Of a stretch of 64,000 nt of DNA, positions 17,462 to 24,582 are shown in pieces; the stretch's first letter is position 1, and the number at the start of each line of letters is the position of its first letter. The translations under genes were made by a program, and so were the position numbers. The notes beneath the pieces were generated by a model. It had not been told where the DNA came from and did not search any database. It saw nothing but the letters and a program-made list of their open reading frames with translations. Source of the stretch: Prevotella sp. (GTDB taxonomy: Bacteria; Bacteroidota; Bacteroidia; Bacteroidales; Dysgonomonadaceae); contig JAITVV010000007.1 in NCBI GenBank assembly GCA_031285625.1, positions 1 through 64,000 on the forward strand, read 5' to 3'.

Positions 17462-18553
17462 TTAATTCGGAGCTTTGGTGTAAAGATATGCAGCGATAAA
17501 GATGAACACTATATTAGGAACCCATACAGCAAGCATTGGAGACATAGTACCTGATACAGCAAAAGAAGAACTTACTGTTTGAAACATGATATATGTTACA
17601 CTCAAACCTAAACCGATACCAATATTCAGTCCCATCCCACCCTTCATTTTCCGGGCTGACAAGGAGGCTCCGATAATGGTAAGGATAAACGCAGAGAAAA
17701 TAGAAGCAAATCGTTTATGAAACTCAATCTCGAATTGAGTAAGACTAACCCCGCCCATATTAGCAAGCCCTTTTGCTTTCTGGCGCTGTATGTATGAATA
17801 GAGTTTTGGGGTTGTCATTTGTTCAAAGTCGTTCACTGATACAAGAAAATCGCTGGGAATAACATTTAATGTGGTATCCAATCTTGCACCTGTCGTTATT
17901 TCTTCTTTCATTCCGTGAAACTCACGTATCGAATAGTTATTCAAAACCCAATGATAAGCTGTATCATATTCAATTGTACTGGCTACTAATCTTGATTTTA
18001 ATTCTTTTTCTTCAAATTTATCAAGTGAAAGATTATAACCTCGCCGTGTTTTATTATCAAAACGTTCTATGTAAAGGATAACCCCTTTGTCAACCTGCAT
18101 CTGTATCCGGCTGGCATAGTCAACACTCTTGTCTTTAATATACTTATTTTGGAATTTAATACGCGTTTCATTCGCTGGCGGGATAATAAAACTGCTCAAT
18201 ATAAAAGAGCATATAGCAATAATTCCAGCCGATATCATGTAAGGTTTCATCAAACGCCTAAAACTCATCCCATTCGATAACATTGCTATAATCTCCGAGT
18301 TATCAGCCAGTTTGGAAGTAAAAAATATAACTGCTATAAATACGAATAAAGCACTGAAAAGATTAGTATAATATGGTACAAAATTTACATAATAATCAAA
18401 TACTATGGCTTTTAAAGGAGCATTATTGCTTAAGAACTTATCTAAGCGTTCATTGATATCAAATACTACCGAGATAGATATAATAAGAGCTATCGAGAAA
18501 ATATAAGTTCCCAAAAACTTCTTGATTATATATTTGTCAAGTATTGATAGCAT
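17462..18553 (-). CDS. LptF/LptG family permease (YjgP/YjgQ)
   Basis: This is a 363-residue inner-membrane protein of the lipopolysaccharide export transporter, which with LptB extracts LPS for transport to the outer membrane. It has transmembrane segments near the N-terminus (about residues 12-34, 54-78 and 98-122), a large periplasmic beta-jellyroll (about 130-265) and three C-terminal segments (about 275-355). The sequence start LDKYIIKKFLGTYIFSIALI and the FELKFHKRFA-like segment FEIEFHKRFASIFSAFILTI are typical. Whether it is the LptF or the LptG partner is not decided. It lies 16 bp downstream of tgt in a minus-strand operon. Confidence 0.9.
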   Translation of the reverse strand: MLSILDKYIIKKFLGTYIFSIALIISISVVFDINERLDKFLSNNAPLKAIVFDYYVNFVPYYTNLFSALFVFIAVIFFTSKLADNSEIIAMLSNGMSFRRLMKPYMISAGIIAICSFILSSFIIPPANETRIKFQNKYIKDKSVDYASRIQMQVDKGVILYIERFDNKTRRGYNLSLDKFEEKELKSRLVASTIEYDTAYHWVLNNYSIREFHGMKEEITTGARLDTTLNVIPSDFLVSVNDFEQMTTPKLYSYIQRQKAKGLANMGGVSLTQFEIEFHKRFASIFSAFILTIIGASLSARKMKGGMGLNIGIGLGLSVTYIMFQTVSSSFAVSGTMSPMLAVWVPNIVFIFIAAYLYTKAPN

Positions 18554-18569
18554 TCTTATTTGTTATTAC

Positions 18570-19700
18570 TTATATTCTTCTCGAAACATTTTCTATCATC
18601 GATTTCTTCCATACAGAGAAGTCACCTTCAACAATATGCTTTCGCGCCTCTCCTACTAACCATAGATAAAATCCCAGATTGTGAATAGAAGCTATTTGCA
18701 AAGCTAATATTTCATTTGTAATAAACAGATGACGAAGGTAGGCTTTTGTATATAAAGTGTCAACAAATGATGCTCCATCCTCTTCGATAGGAGAAAAATC
18801 TGTTGCCCATCTCTTATTACGCATATTCATAATACCATTGCGGGTAAATATCTGACCATTACGACCGTTTCGCGTAGGCATGATACAGTCAAACATATCT
18901 ACTCCCCTTTCGATAGCTTCGAGGATATTAGCCGGAGTACCGACTCCCATCAAATAACGTGGCTTGTCTTTAGGTAGTATTTCGTTTACCACTTCTATCA
19001 TTTCATACATTTTTTCAGTAGGTTCCCCTACTGCTAATCCGCCAATTGCGTTTCCATCAGCATCTTTAGATGCTACGTTTTCTGCTGCGCGACGACGCAA
19101 ATCCGGATATACACAGCCCTGCACTATAGGAAAAAGCGTTTGCTTATAACCATATTGACATTCGGTATTATTAAATTGCTTTATGCACCTGTCGAGCCAT
19201 CTTTCAGTCAGATCAAGAGATTTTTTCGCATAATTGTAGTCTGCATCACCAGGTGTACATTCATCAAAGGCCATAATAATATCAGCACCAATAATCCGTT
19301 GGATATCCATTACGGATTCGGGTGTAAAGAAATGCTTCGAACCATCGATATGTGAACGGAAAATAGCGCCTTCTTCTGTTAATCTTCTATTCTCAGCTAA
19401 TGAGAACACCTGAAATCCCCCACTATCGGTCAATATAGGTCTATTCCAACTATTAAACTGATGCAATCCTCCTGCTTGTTGCAAAATATCCAGTCCCGGT
19501 CGCAGGTACAAGTGGTAAGTATTTCCCAAAATTATTTGAGCATGTATATCATTTTCCAGTTCTGTCATATGAACAGCTTTAACTGCTCCTTGTGTTCCAA
19601 CCGGCATAAATATAGGTGTCTCTATTTGTCCATGATCTGTCGTTATTAAGCCTGCCCTGGCATTAGACTGATCATCTGTATATTGAAGTTCAAAATTCAT
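18570..19700 (-). CDS. tgt: tRNA-guanine transglycosylase (queuosine pathway)
   Basis: This 376-residue enzyme exchanges guanine 34 for preQ1 in GUN-anticodon tRNAs. Family motifs are clear: ETPIFMPVGTQGAVK near the start, the active-site segment ILTDSGGFQVFSL, IMAFDECTPGD, GGLAVGEP and the nucleophile segment MFDCIMPTRNGRNG. Near the C-terminus, however, the usual zinc site CxCxxC is replaced by GASFVD before TKAYLRHL; only the later His (in SIHNLGFYLWLV) remains. I believe other Bacteroidota Tgt proteins share this, but I could not check. It lies 11 bp downstream of the CNNM-type gene and 16 bp upstream of the LptF/G gene. Confidence 0.95.
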   Translation of the reverse strand: MNFELQYTDDQSNARAGLITTDHGQIETPIFMPVGTQGAVKAVHMTELENDIHAQIILGNTYHLYLRPGLDILQQAGGLHQFNSWNRPILTDSGGFQVFSLAENRRLTEEGAIFRSHIDGSKHFFTPESVMDIQRIIGADIIMAFDECTPGDADYNYAKKSLDLTERWLDRCIKQFNNTECQYGYKQTLFPIVQGCVYPDLRRRAAENVASKDADGNAIGGLAVGEPTEKMYEMIEVVNEILPKDKPRYLMGVGTPANILEAIERGVDMFDCIMPTRNGRNGQIFTRNGIMNMRNKRWATDFSPIEEDGASFVDTLYTKAYLRHLFITNEILALQIASIHNLGFYLWLVGEARKHIVEGDFSVWKKSMIENVSRRI

Positions 19701-19711
19701 CGATATAATTT

Positions 19712-21076
19712 TCAGATCTGAGTGGTTCTTGGTTGTTCAGTCTCTTCTGATTCGTCTTTTTGAACCAAATCTTTTAATTGTACTACGACTATAGAAGTCT
19801 TATTTTTCTTCATCACTGTAAATTGATAATCTTCGGCTTCTAACTTATCGTGTGTATTGGGTATACGCCCGAATTTATCAATCAGGTAACCAGCCAGTGT
19901 ATCGTATTGTTTATCCTTATCAATGGGATGAGGTAATTCATCATTAATATCCGATATGGCAGCTGTAGCTATTACAGAGTATGTATCTTCTCCTGTTTGT
20001 TCTACAAAAGGTATTTCATTATCATATTCATCCTGGATCTCACCTACAAGTTCTTCAAGAATATCTTCCATTGAAATAACGCCTTCCACACCTCCGTATT
20101 CATTTAATACCATTGCTATCTGCTGATGTTTCACCTGAAATTCTTTCAGTAATTGACCAATACGTTTCGTTTCAGGGGTGAAAGAGACAGGTCGTATTAT
20201 CGAACGTATATTTACAGTTCCGTTTATACGCATCTTTTTCAAAATATCCTTAAGATGAACAATCCCAATAGTATTATCAATATTATCTTCATAGCACGGG
20301 ATTCGCGAGTATCCTTCTTCAATAACAAACTCTAACGTTTTTTCGTCGTAATCATTTACATCTATAGCCACCACCTGAGTACGGGGCACCATGATCTGAC
20401 GTGCTGTGCGTTCCGAAAAGTCAAATGCATTTTGTATAATATCAAATTCGGCGCTATCTACATTGCCACTCTCTTTAGCCTGATCGACCAAATAGCGTAA
20501 CTCATCACTACTATAGGCTTCCTGTTCAGAAACAGTATGTAACCCTACTAATTTCAAAACTAGGTTAGCAACTCCATTCAGCATCCAGATAAAGGGACGA
20601 CATACCCAATAGAAAGCATGTAACGGATAAGCTACAACCAATGTTGTTTGCTCTGAACGTTGGATAGCTAGTGATTTAGGCGCTAATTCTCCTAATACAA
20701 TGTGTAATGTGGTAATGAGGAAAAATGCAAGCCCTATACTTATAGCTTGAATGGTAATATTTATACCTAATATAGAAAATGACTGGAAGTTTACTCCGAT
20801 AAGTTCAAAAAATCCAATTACCATCTTTGATACTATAGGCTCTCCAATCCAACCTAAAGCTAAACTGGATATTGTAATACCAAACTGTGTAGCAGCCAGA
20901 TATGCATCTAAATGTGTAACAATATGTTTTGAAAGAATGGCAGTTTTACTCCCTGCCTGAGCTTTTAATTCGAGTTGAGAAGATCTTACTTTTACAATTG
21001 CGAACTCAGCCGCAACAAAAAAACCGTTTAGAAATACAAATAAAAGAGTAATAAAAATCGATATGACAATGTCCAT
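19712..21076 (-). CDS. CNNM/CorC-HlyC family transporter (DUF21-CBS)
   Basis: This is a 454-residue membrane protein. A CNNM/DUF21 membrane domain with four hydrophobic segments (about residues 1-190) is followed by a CBS pair (about 205-325, with RTARQIMVPRTQVVAIDV and GIVHLKDILKK) and a CorC/HlyC C-terminal domain (about 345-430, with ILEELVGEIQDEYD before it). Family members are linked to Mg2+ or other cation efflux; the old name hemolysin is misleading. It is the first gene of a minus-strand operon with tgt and the LptF/G gene. A palindrome overlaps its promoter region. Confidence 0.9.
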   Translation of the reverse strand: MDIVISIFITLLFVFLNGFFVAAEFAIVKVRSSQLELKAQAGSKTAILSKHIVTHLDAYLAATQFGITISSLALGWIGEPIVSKMVIGFFELIGVNFQSFSILGINITIQAISIGLAFFLITTLHIVLGELAPKSLAIQRSEQTTLVVAYPLHAFYWVCRPFIWMLNGVANLVLKLVGLHTVSEQEAYSSDELRYLVDQAKESGNVDSAEFDIIQNAFDFSERTARQIMVPRTQVVAIDVNDYDEKTLEFVIEEGYSRIPCYEDNIDNTIGIVHLKDILKKMRINGTVNIRSIIRPVSFTPETKRIGQLLKEFQVKHQQIAMVLNEYGGVEGVISMEDILEELVGEIQDEYDNEIPFVEQTGEDTYSVIATAAISDINDELPHPIDKDKQYDTLAGYLIDKFGRIPNTHDKLEAEDYQFTVMKKNKTSIVVVQLKDLVQKDESEETEQPRTTQI

Positions 21077-21101
21077 ATTTTTATATGAATGATAATAGTT
21101 G

Positions 21102-21140
21102 CAAATATAATATAATTGTGCTTTCGTTTAACTAAACGAA
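21102..21140 (-). promoter_or_regulatory. Promoter region with palindrome upstream of the CNNM-tgt-lpt operon
   Basis: On the minus strand TATATTTG (21102-21109) is a -7 box 25 bp before the start codon. At the -33 position lies an inverted repeat TTCGTTTA-AC-TAAACGAA (21123-21140) with perfect 8-bp arms. A palindrome over the -33 box suggests a repressor or activator site; the regulator is unknown. Confidence 0.4.
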
Positions 21141-21190
21141 CCAATTCAATAATAATTTATATTATCATTTTAGGTTTAATTATCAAATAT

Positions 21191-21568
21191 TTATTTCAAA
21201 GGCAGTATCTCAATCCAATAATCATCCGGGTCATTGATAAAATAGAGGCCCATATCGTGATTCTCATAACATATGCAATCCATCTCTCTGTGAAATTCAC
21301 GGATCTGATCATAATCTCCTTCAACCCGTATACATAAATGGCTTTCATTTTCACCCAACTCGTATGCTTGAGTATGGTCTTTCAGCCATGTCAACTCAAG
21401 AGAGAATGGAGTGACACCATCACCCAAATACACAAGAATAAACGAACCATTGCTAGATTCTTTACGCCTTATCTCGTTTAAGCCCAAAGCTTTTTTATAA
21501 AAAGCTAGACTTTTATCTAAATCTGTCACATTAATATTGAAATGATCAAATCTTCCTTTAATTTCCAT
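21191..21568 (-). CDS. VOC family protein (glyoxalase/bleomycin resistance fold)
   Basis: This is a 125-residue cytoplasmic protein with the paired beta-alpha-beta-beta-beta modules of the vicinal oxygen chelate fold. The first module starts RFDHFNINVTDLDKSLAFYKKALGL, here seen as HFNINVTDLDKSLAFY; the second ends MGLYFINDPDDYWIEILP. Potential metal ligands are the His near residue 8, Glu53 region and the terminal Glu of WIEI. It resembles lactoylglutathione lyase-like proteins, but the substrate cannot be told. A TATCTTTG -7 box is present on the minus strand at 21604-21611. Confidence 0.82.
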   Translation of the reverse strand: MEIKGRFDHFNINVTDLDKSLAFYKKALGLNEIRRKESSNGSFILVYLGDGVTPFSLELTWLKDHTQAYELGENESHLCIRVEGDYDQIREFHREMDCICYENHDMGLYFINDPDDYWIEILPLK

Positions 21569-21718
21569 AATAAACTATATTATCTTTTATATTTCTTGAA
21601 GTACAAAGATAATAGGAAAAACAATATTTTGAATTTTGTATTCATATGAAAATATAAAACTTACTATATTCATAACCGCTCACCTTATTTCATTACCTGC
21701 AAACTTTTAATTAATTTA

Positions 21719-21749
21719 TTTGCTAAAAGATGAAAATCTATTATCTTTG
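21719..21749 (+). promoter_or_regulatory. Predicted promoter of tRNA-Arg
   Basis: TTTG (21719-21722) and TATCTTTG (21742-21749) are 19 bp apart, 24 bp before the mature tRNA 5' end. Confidence 0.65.
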
Positions 21750-21773
21750 CACTCGCTAAAAAGCAAAAAGGAT

Positions 21774-21847
21774 GGTCCGGTAGCTCAGCTGGATAGAGCA
21801 ACAGCCTTCTAAGCTGTGGGTCGTGGGTTCGAATCCCGCTCGGATCA
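21774..21847 (+). tRNA. tRNA-Arg (anticodon TCT)
   Basis: A full cloverleaf is present: acceptor GGTCCGG/TCGGATC with two G-T pairs, D arm GCTC/GAGC, anticodon stem ACAGC/GCTGT with loop CTTCTAA (anticodon TCT at 21808-21810), and T arm GTGGG/CCCGC with the TTCGAAT loop. CCA is not encoded. Its 3' end is the integration site of the island that follows, and the 3' end is repeated at 30207. Confidence 0.96.
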
Positions 21848-21849
21848 CT
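21834..21849 (+). repeat. Left attachment repeat (attL) of island 1
   Basis: TCCCGCTCGGATCACT covers the last 14 nt of tRNA-Arg plus two bases and occurs again, perfectly, at 30207-30222. The tRNA remains whole after integration. Confidence 0.85.
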
Positions 21850-21894
21850 TTAAGATCAGAAAATAAGTGACTTATTTCTGACAAAACAAGACAA

Positions 21895-21928
21895 AACTCT
21901 CTAAGATAGATTCTTAGGGAGTTTTTTT
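21895..21928 (+). terminator. Terminator downstream of tRNA-Arg, inside island 1
   Basis: The 12-bp stem (21895-21906 with 21912-21923, one G-U pair) encloses a 5-nt loop and is followed by seven T. An earlier imperfect hairpin lies at 21856-21881. The island therefore supplies its own terminator for the tRNA. Confidence 0.75.
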
Positions 21929-21982
21929 ATTCTCTCCCCAAGACATAATCAGTCATCAAAATGCCGATATTGGACAGTCATT

Positions 21983-22028
21983 CGTTACGGAATCGTTACG
22001 GATTTCACGAAAGACAAAAACCGTAACG
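21983..22028 (+). repeat. Candidate integrase arm-type sites, left end of island 1
   Basis: CGTTACGG occurs at 21983-21990 and 21994-22001 (11-bp step), and its inverted copy CCGTAACG at 22021-22028. The right end of the island has the same octamer pair at 30127-30145. Layout and spacing match the left end of the third unit (42102-42147). Confidence 0.55.
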
Positions 22029-22129
22029 ATTTAGAATCTAAGTTTCTCATTTGTCGATTATTGGCAGTCGCTTGTCTCCCTGACTTCTAACAAATAAATC
22101 TAGTTTTGAACTCTTAAAAATTACGAGTT

Positions 22130-23368
22130 ATGAATGTTATGAAGTCAACTTTTCGTGTGTTGTTTTATCTGCGAAAAAATGAAGTAAACAAATCCGGTAA
22201 TTCTTCCATTATGGTCAGAATTACAGTAAATGGGGAGCAAGTGCAATTTAGCTCCAAGTTGCAAATCAAACCCGAACTCTGGGATACCAAGAATGGAAAA
22301 GCCGTTGGTAAGAGTGCAGGAGCGATGAATACCAATCGTCTATTGGAAGCCATTAGTGCAAAAGCAAATGAATTGTATCATAAGCACCTGAGCGAGTACG
22401 GCTATGTCCTGCCTGAAAAAATAAAGAATATTATTCTCGGTGTTGACTCTGATAGAAGGAAGATGCTGTTGGAGCATTTTACCGAACACAATGAGTTCTA
22501 TGTATTGAAGATTGGCAAGGACACCTCTCAAATAACTGCGAATCGTTATAAGCTGACCAAACTTCGTCTACAAGAATTTCTAAAAGCAGAATATAATCTA
22601 TCGGATATTCCTGTATTTGAATTGACCCCTGTATTTGTGGAGAAGTTCTTTTTGTTTCTTAGGAATACCCATAATTGCAGCAATAATACCGCCTTGAAGT
22701 TTATCCAACGATTCAGAGCCGTATTCTATTACATTAAAAATACCGGAGCAGATATTAAGATTAATCCTTTCGGGAGTTTCAAGTTTCGTACAACCAAAGT
22801 CGTTCGGGAAATACTTACCCAAGAGGAACTTGACATCATTTACAAGAAAGAGTTTCTGACCGAACGGTTGGGACAAGTTAGGGACATTTTTATTTTTATG
22901 TGCTATACCGGGCTTAGTTACATAGATGTAGCTCAACTGACAGAGGATAATATAAAGACAGCCTTTGACGGACATCAATGGGTAATGACTAAACGCCAAA
23001 AGACAAGTGTACCCTCTAATATCCGCCTACTTGAAATTCCATTAGCAATTATAGAGAAGTATAGAGGACAACAAGCTAATGGTAAATTATTCCCAATTTG
23101 TTCCAATCAAAAGATGAATGAATACTTGAAGGAAATCGGTATAATCTGTGGAATAAATAAGGTAATCACCTGCCATGTTGCACGTCATAGCTTCGGAACG
23201 ACCGTTACGCTCGCCAATGGAGTACCTATTGAAACAGTATCGAAAATGCTCGGACATACGGATATTCGGACTACTCAGATTTATGCCAAAATAGTCGATC
23301 AGAAGCTTAGTACAGATATGGATAGCTTGGCGAAAAACTACACAAGGCGAAAATACACTAATAAATAA
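22130..23368 (+). CDS. Tyrosine recombinase/integrase, IntDOT-type
   Basis: This is a 412-residue site-specific recombinase. It has an N-terminal arm-DNA-binding domain (about residues 4-95, FRVLFYLRKNEVNKSG), a core-binding SAM-like domain (about 110-205) and the catalytic domain (about 220-405). The catalytic segment has HVARHSFGT (H-x-x-R), LGHTDIRTTQIYAK (H and the nucleophile Tyr) and a Lys in TKRQKTS. The box that holds Arg I in most of the family reads CYTGLSYIDV, with Ser in place of Arg, as in IntDOT of CTnDOT. An alternative start is at 22139. It is the first gene after attL and is expected to integrate and excise island 1 at tRNA-Arg. Confidence 0.92.
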   Translation: MNVMKSTFRVLFYLRKNEVNKSGNSSIMVRITVNGEQVQFSSKLQIKPELWDTKNGKAVGKSAGAMNTNRLLEAISAKANELYHKHLSEYGYVLPEKIKNIILGVDSDRRKMLLEHFTEHNEFYVLKIGKDTSQITANRYKLTKLRLQEFLKAEYNLSDIPVFELTPVFVEKFFLFLRNTHNCSNNTALKFIQRFRAVFYYIKNTGADIKINPFGSFKFRTTKVVREILTQEELDIIYKKEFLTERLGQVRDIFIFMCYTGLSYIDVAQLTEDNIKTAFDGHQWVMTKRQKTSVPSNIRLLEIPLAIIEKYRGQQANGKLFPICSNQKMNEYLKEIGIICGINKVITCHVARHSFGTTVTLANGVPIETVSKMLGHTDIRTTQIYAKIVDQKLSTDMDSLAKNYTRRKYTNK

Positions 23369-23373
23369 GCTCT

Positions 23374-23793
23374 ATGGAAGCAGGATACATAAAATTCACA
23401 GACGTAGAAACTGATAAACCCATTATTGAAGTAAAAATCATTGATGGTACAGTTTGGATGACAGTAAATGAGATAGCTGATTTGTTCGGGGTATATACTC
23501 CGACAATCAGCAAGCACCTCAAAGCTATCTTTAAGGATAATTTATTGAGAGAAAATGATGTTACAAAGGAGTATAGATATACTCGAAATGAAAAAGAAGA
23601 ATGTATTCGCACCTATTACAATTTGGAAGCGATTATTTTTCTAAGTTTTCGCATTCAGTCTCTCTATACAAAAGCCTTTAGAGAATGGGTGCTTAATGCT
23701 TTTTGTGAATACAGCAAAGAGAATAAGAACCATGAGGTTATTGTGATATTTAATACGAGTACAAAAAAACACTCACTTAAAACCTTGAATTAG
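23374..23793 (+). CDS. RhuM-like (Bro-N/KilA-related) DNA-binding domain protein, short
   Basis: This 139-residue protein starts 5 bp after the integrase stop. It has the pattern of the RhuM/virulence protein family: WMTVNEIADLFGVYTPTISKHLKAIF is a helix-turn-helix-like segment (about residues 29-54), followed by YYNLEAIIFLSFRIQS (about 88-103). Full-length RhuM proteins are usually over 300 residues, so this is a short form that ends in a Ser/Lys-rich tail; it may have lost its C-terminal part. Such genes are common beside integrases in Bacteroidota islands; the function is unknown. An ORF6N pseudogene starts one base after its stop codon. Confidence 0.6.
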   Translation: MEAGYIKFTDVETDKPIIEVKIIDGTVWMTVNEIADLFGVYTPTISKHLKAIFKDNLLRENDVTKEYRYTRNEKEECIRTYYNLEAIIFLSFRIQSLYTKAFREWVLNAFCEYSKENKNHEVIVIFNTSTKKHSLKTLN

Positions 23794-23794
23794 T

Positions 23795-24308
23795 ATGGAA
23801 TTACAAGTAATACAGAATAAGATATTTGAAGTTCGGGGATGTCGTATAATGATTGATTTCCACTTGGCTGAATTGTATCAGGTTGAAACCAGAGCATTGA
23901 AACAAGCGGTCAGAAGAAATATCGAGCGATTTCATGTTTGAATTGACTAATGAAGAAGCTATTCAATTGATAAACATAGGGGTATCACAATCTGTGATAC
24001 CCTCCGGCTATAATATTGGAGCATCTAAAATATTCGCATTTTCTGAGCAGGGAGTATCTATGCTTTCATCTGTTTTGCGAAGTAAAACTGCTATAGACAT
24101 CAATATTTCGATTATGAGAGCCTTTGTCGCTCTTCGTCAATATGCTTTTGGATATGCCGAACTTAGTCAGAGATTGGAAACTTTTATGCTCGAAACAAAT
24201 ATGCAATTCAATGAGGTATATCAAGCATTGACAGAGTTAGCTAGCATCAAGGAACTGGAGGATAAACCACGAAAGAGAGTCGGATTTGTACAGGATAAGG
24301 AAGAATAG
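23795..24308 (+). pseudogene. ORF6N domain protein, frameshifted
   Basis: The first frame (23795-23941) encodes the ORF6N start (MELQVIQNKIFEVRG, then LAELYQVETRALKQAVRRN) and stops after IERFHV. The continuation, FELTNEEAIQLINIG to the C-terminus (SEQGVSMLSSVLRSKTAIDI, IMRAFVALRQYAF), is in another frame from 23934 to 24308. The family normally reads RF-xx-DFMFEL here. The residual sequence CGATTTCATG is what would remain after an 11-bp deletion between two GATTT copies, so slipped-strand deletion is the likely cause (inferred). ORF6N proteins are phage or island associated DNA-binding proteins. Confidence 0.8.
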
Positions 24309-24582
24309 TTTCCTAATTTACCTTTTATAATAAGCCTTTTACATTCCAATGTAAGAGGCTTTTCTTATTTTTGTTCTTTAATCAAAAGAGAATAATGAAT
24401 CTAAGAAGTAAATTGCTGCAACGCTTGGAGATGGAAGATATTAACGAAATAACACTTCTGTATTTTTGAAACAAATAAGGGGATAAAAATGCCCCGATAT
24501 TATTTCTATCTTGTGACTCTTGCTAATATGATTAAAATTCATAGTAACTTAGAGTGACATATATCTATAATAAAAGAGTTTG

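Noticed and set aside
24395-24469. A 24-codon frame MNLRSKLLQRLEMEDINEITLL before the helicase gene
   Set aside because: Too short and without homology or coupling; perhaps a remnant.
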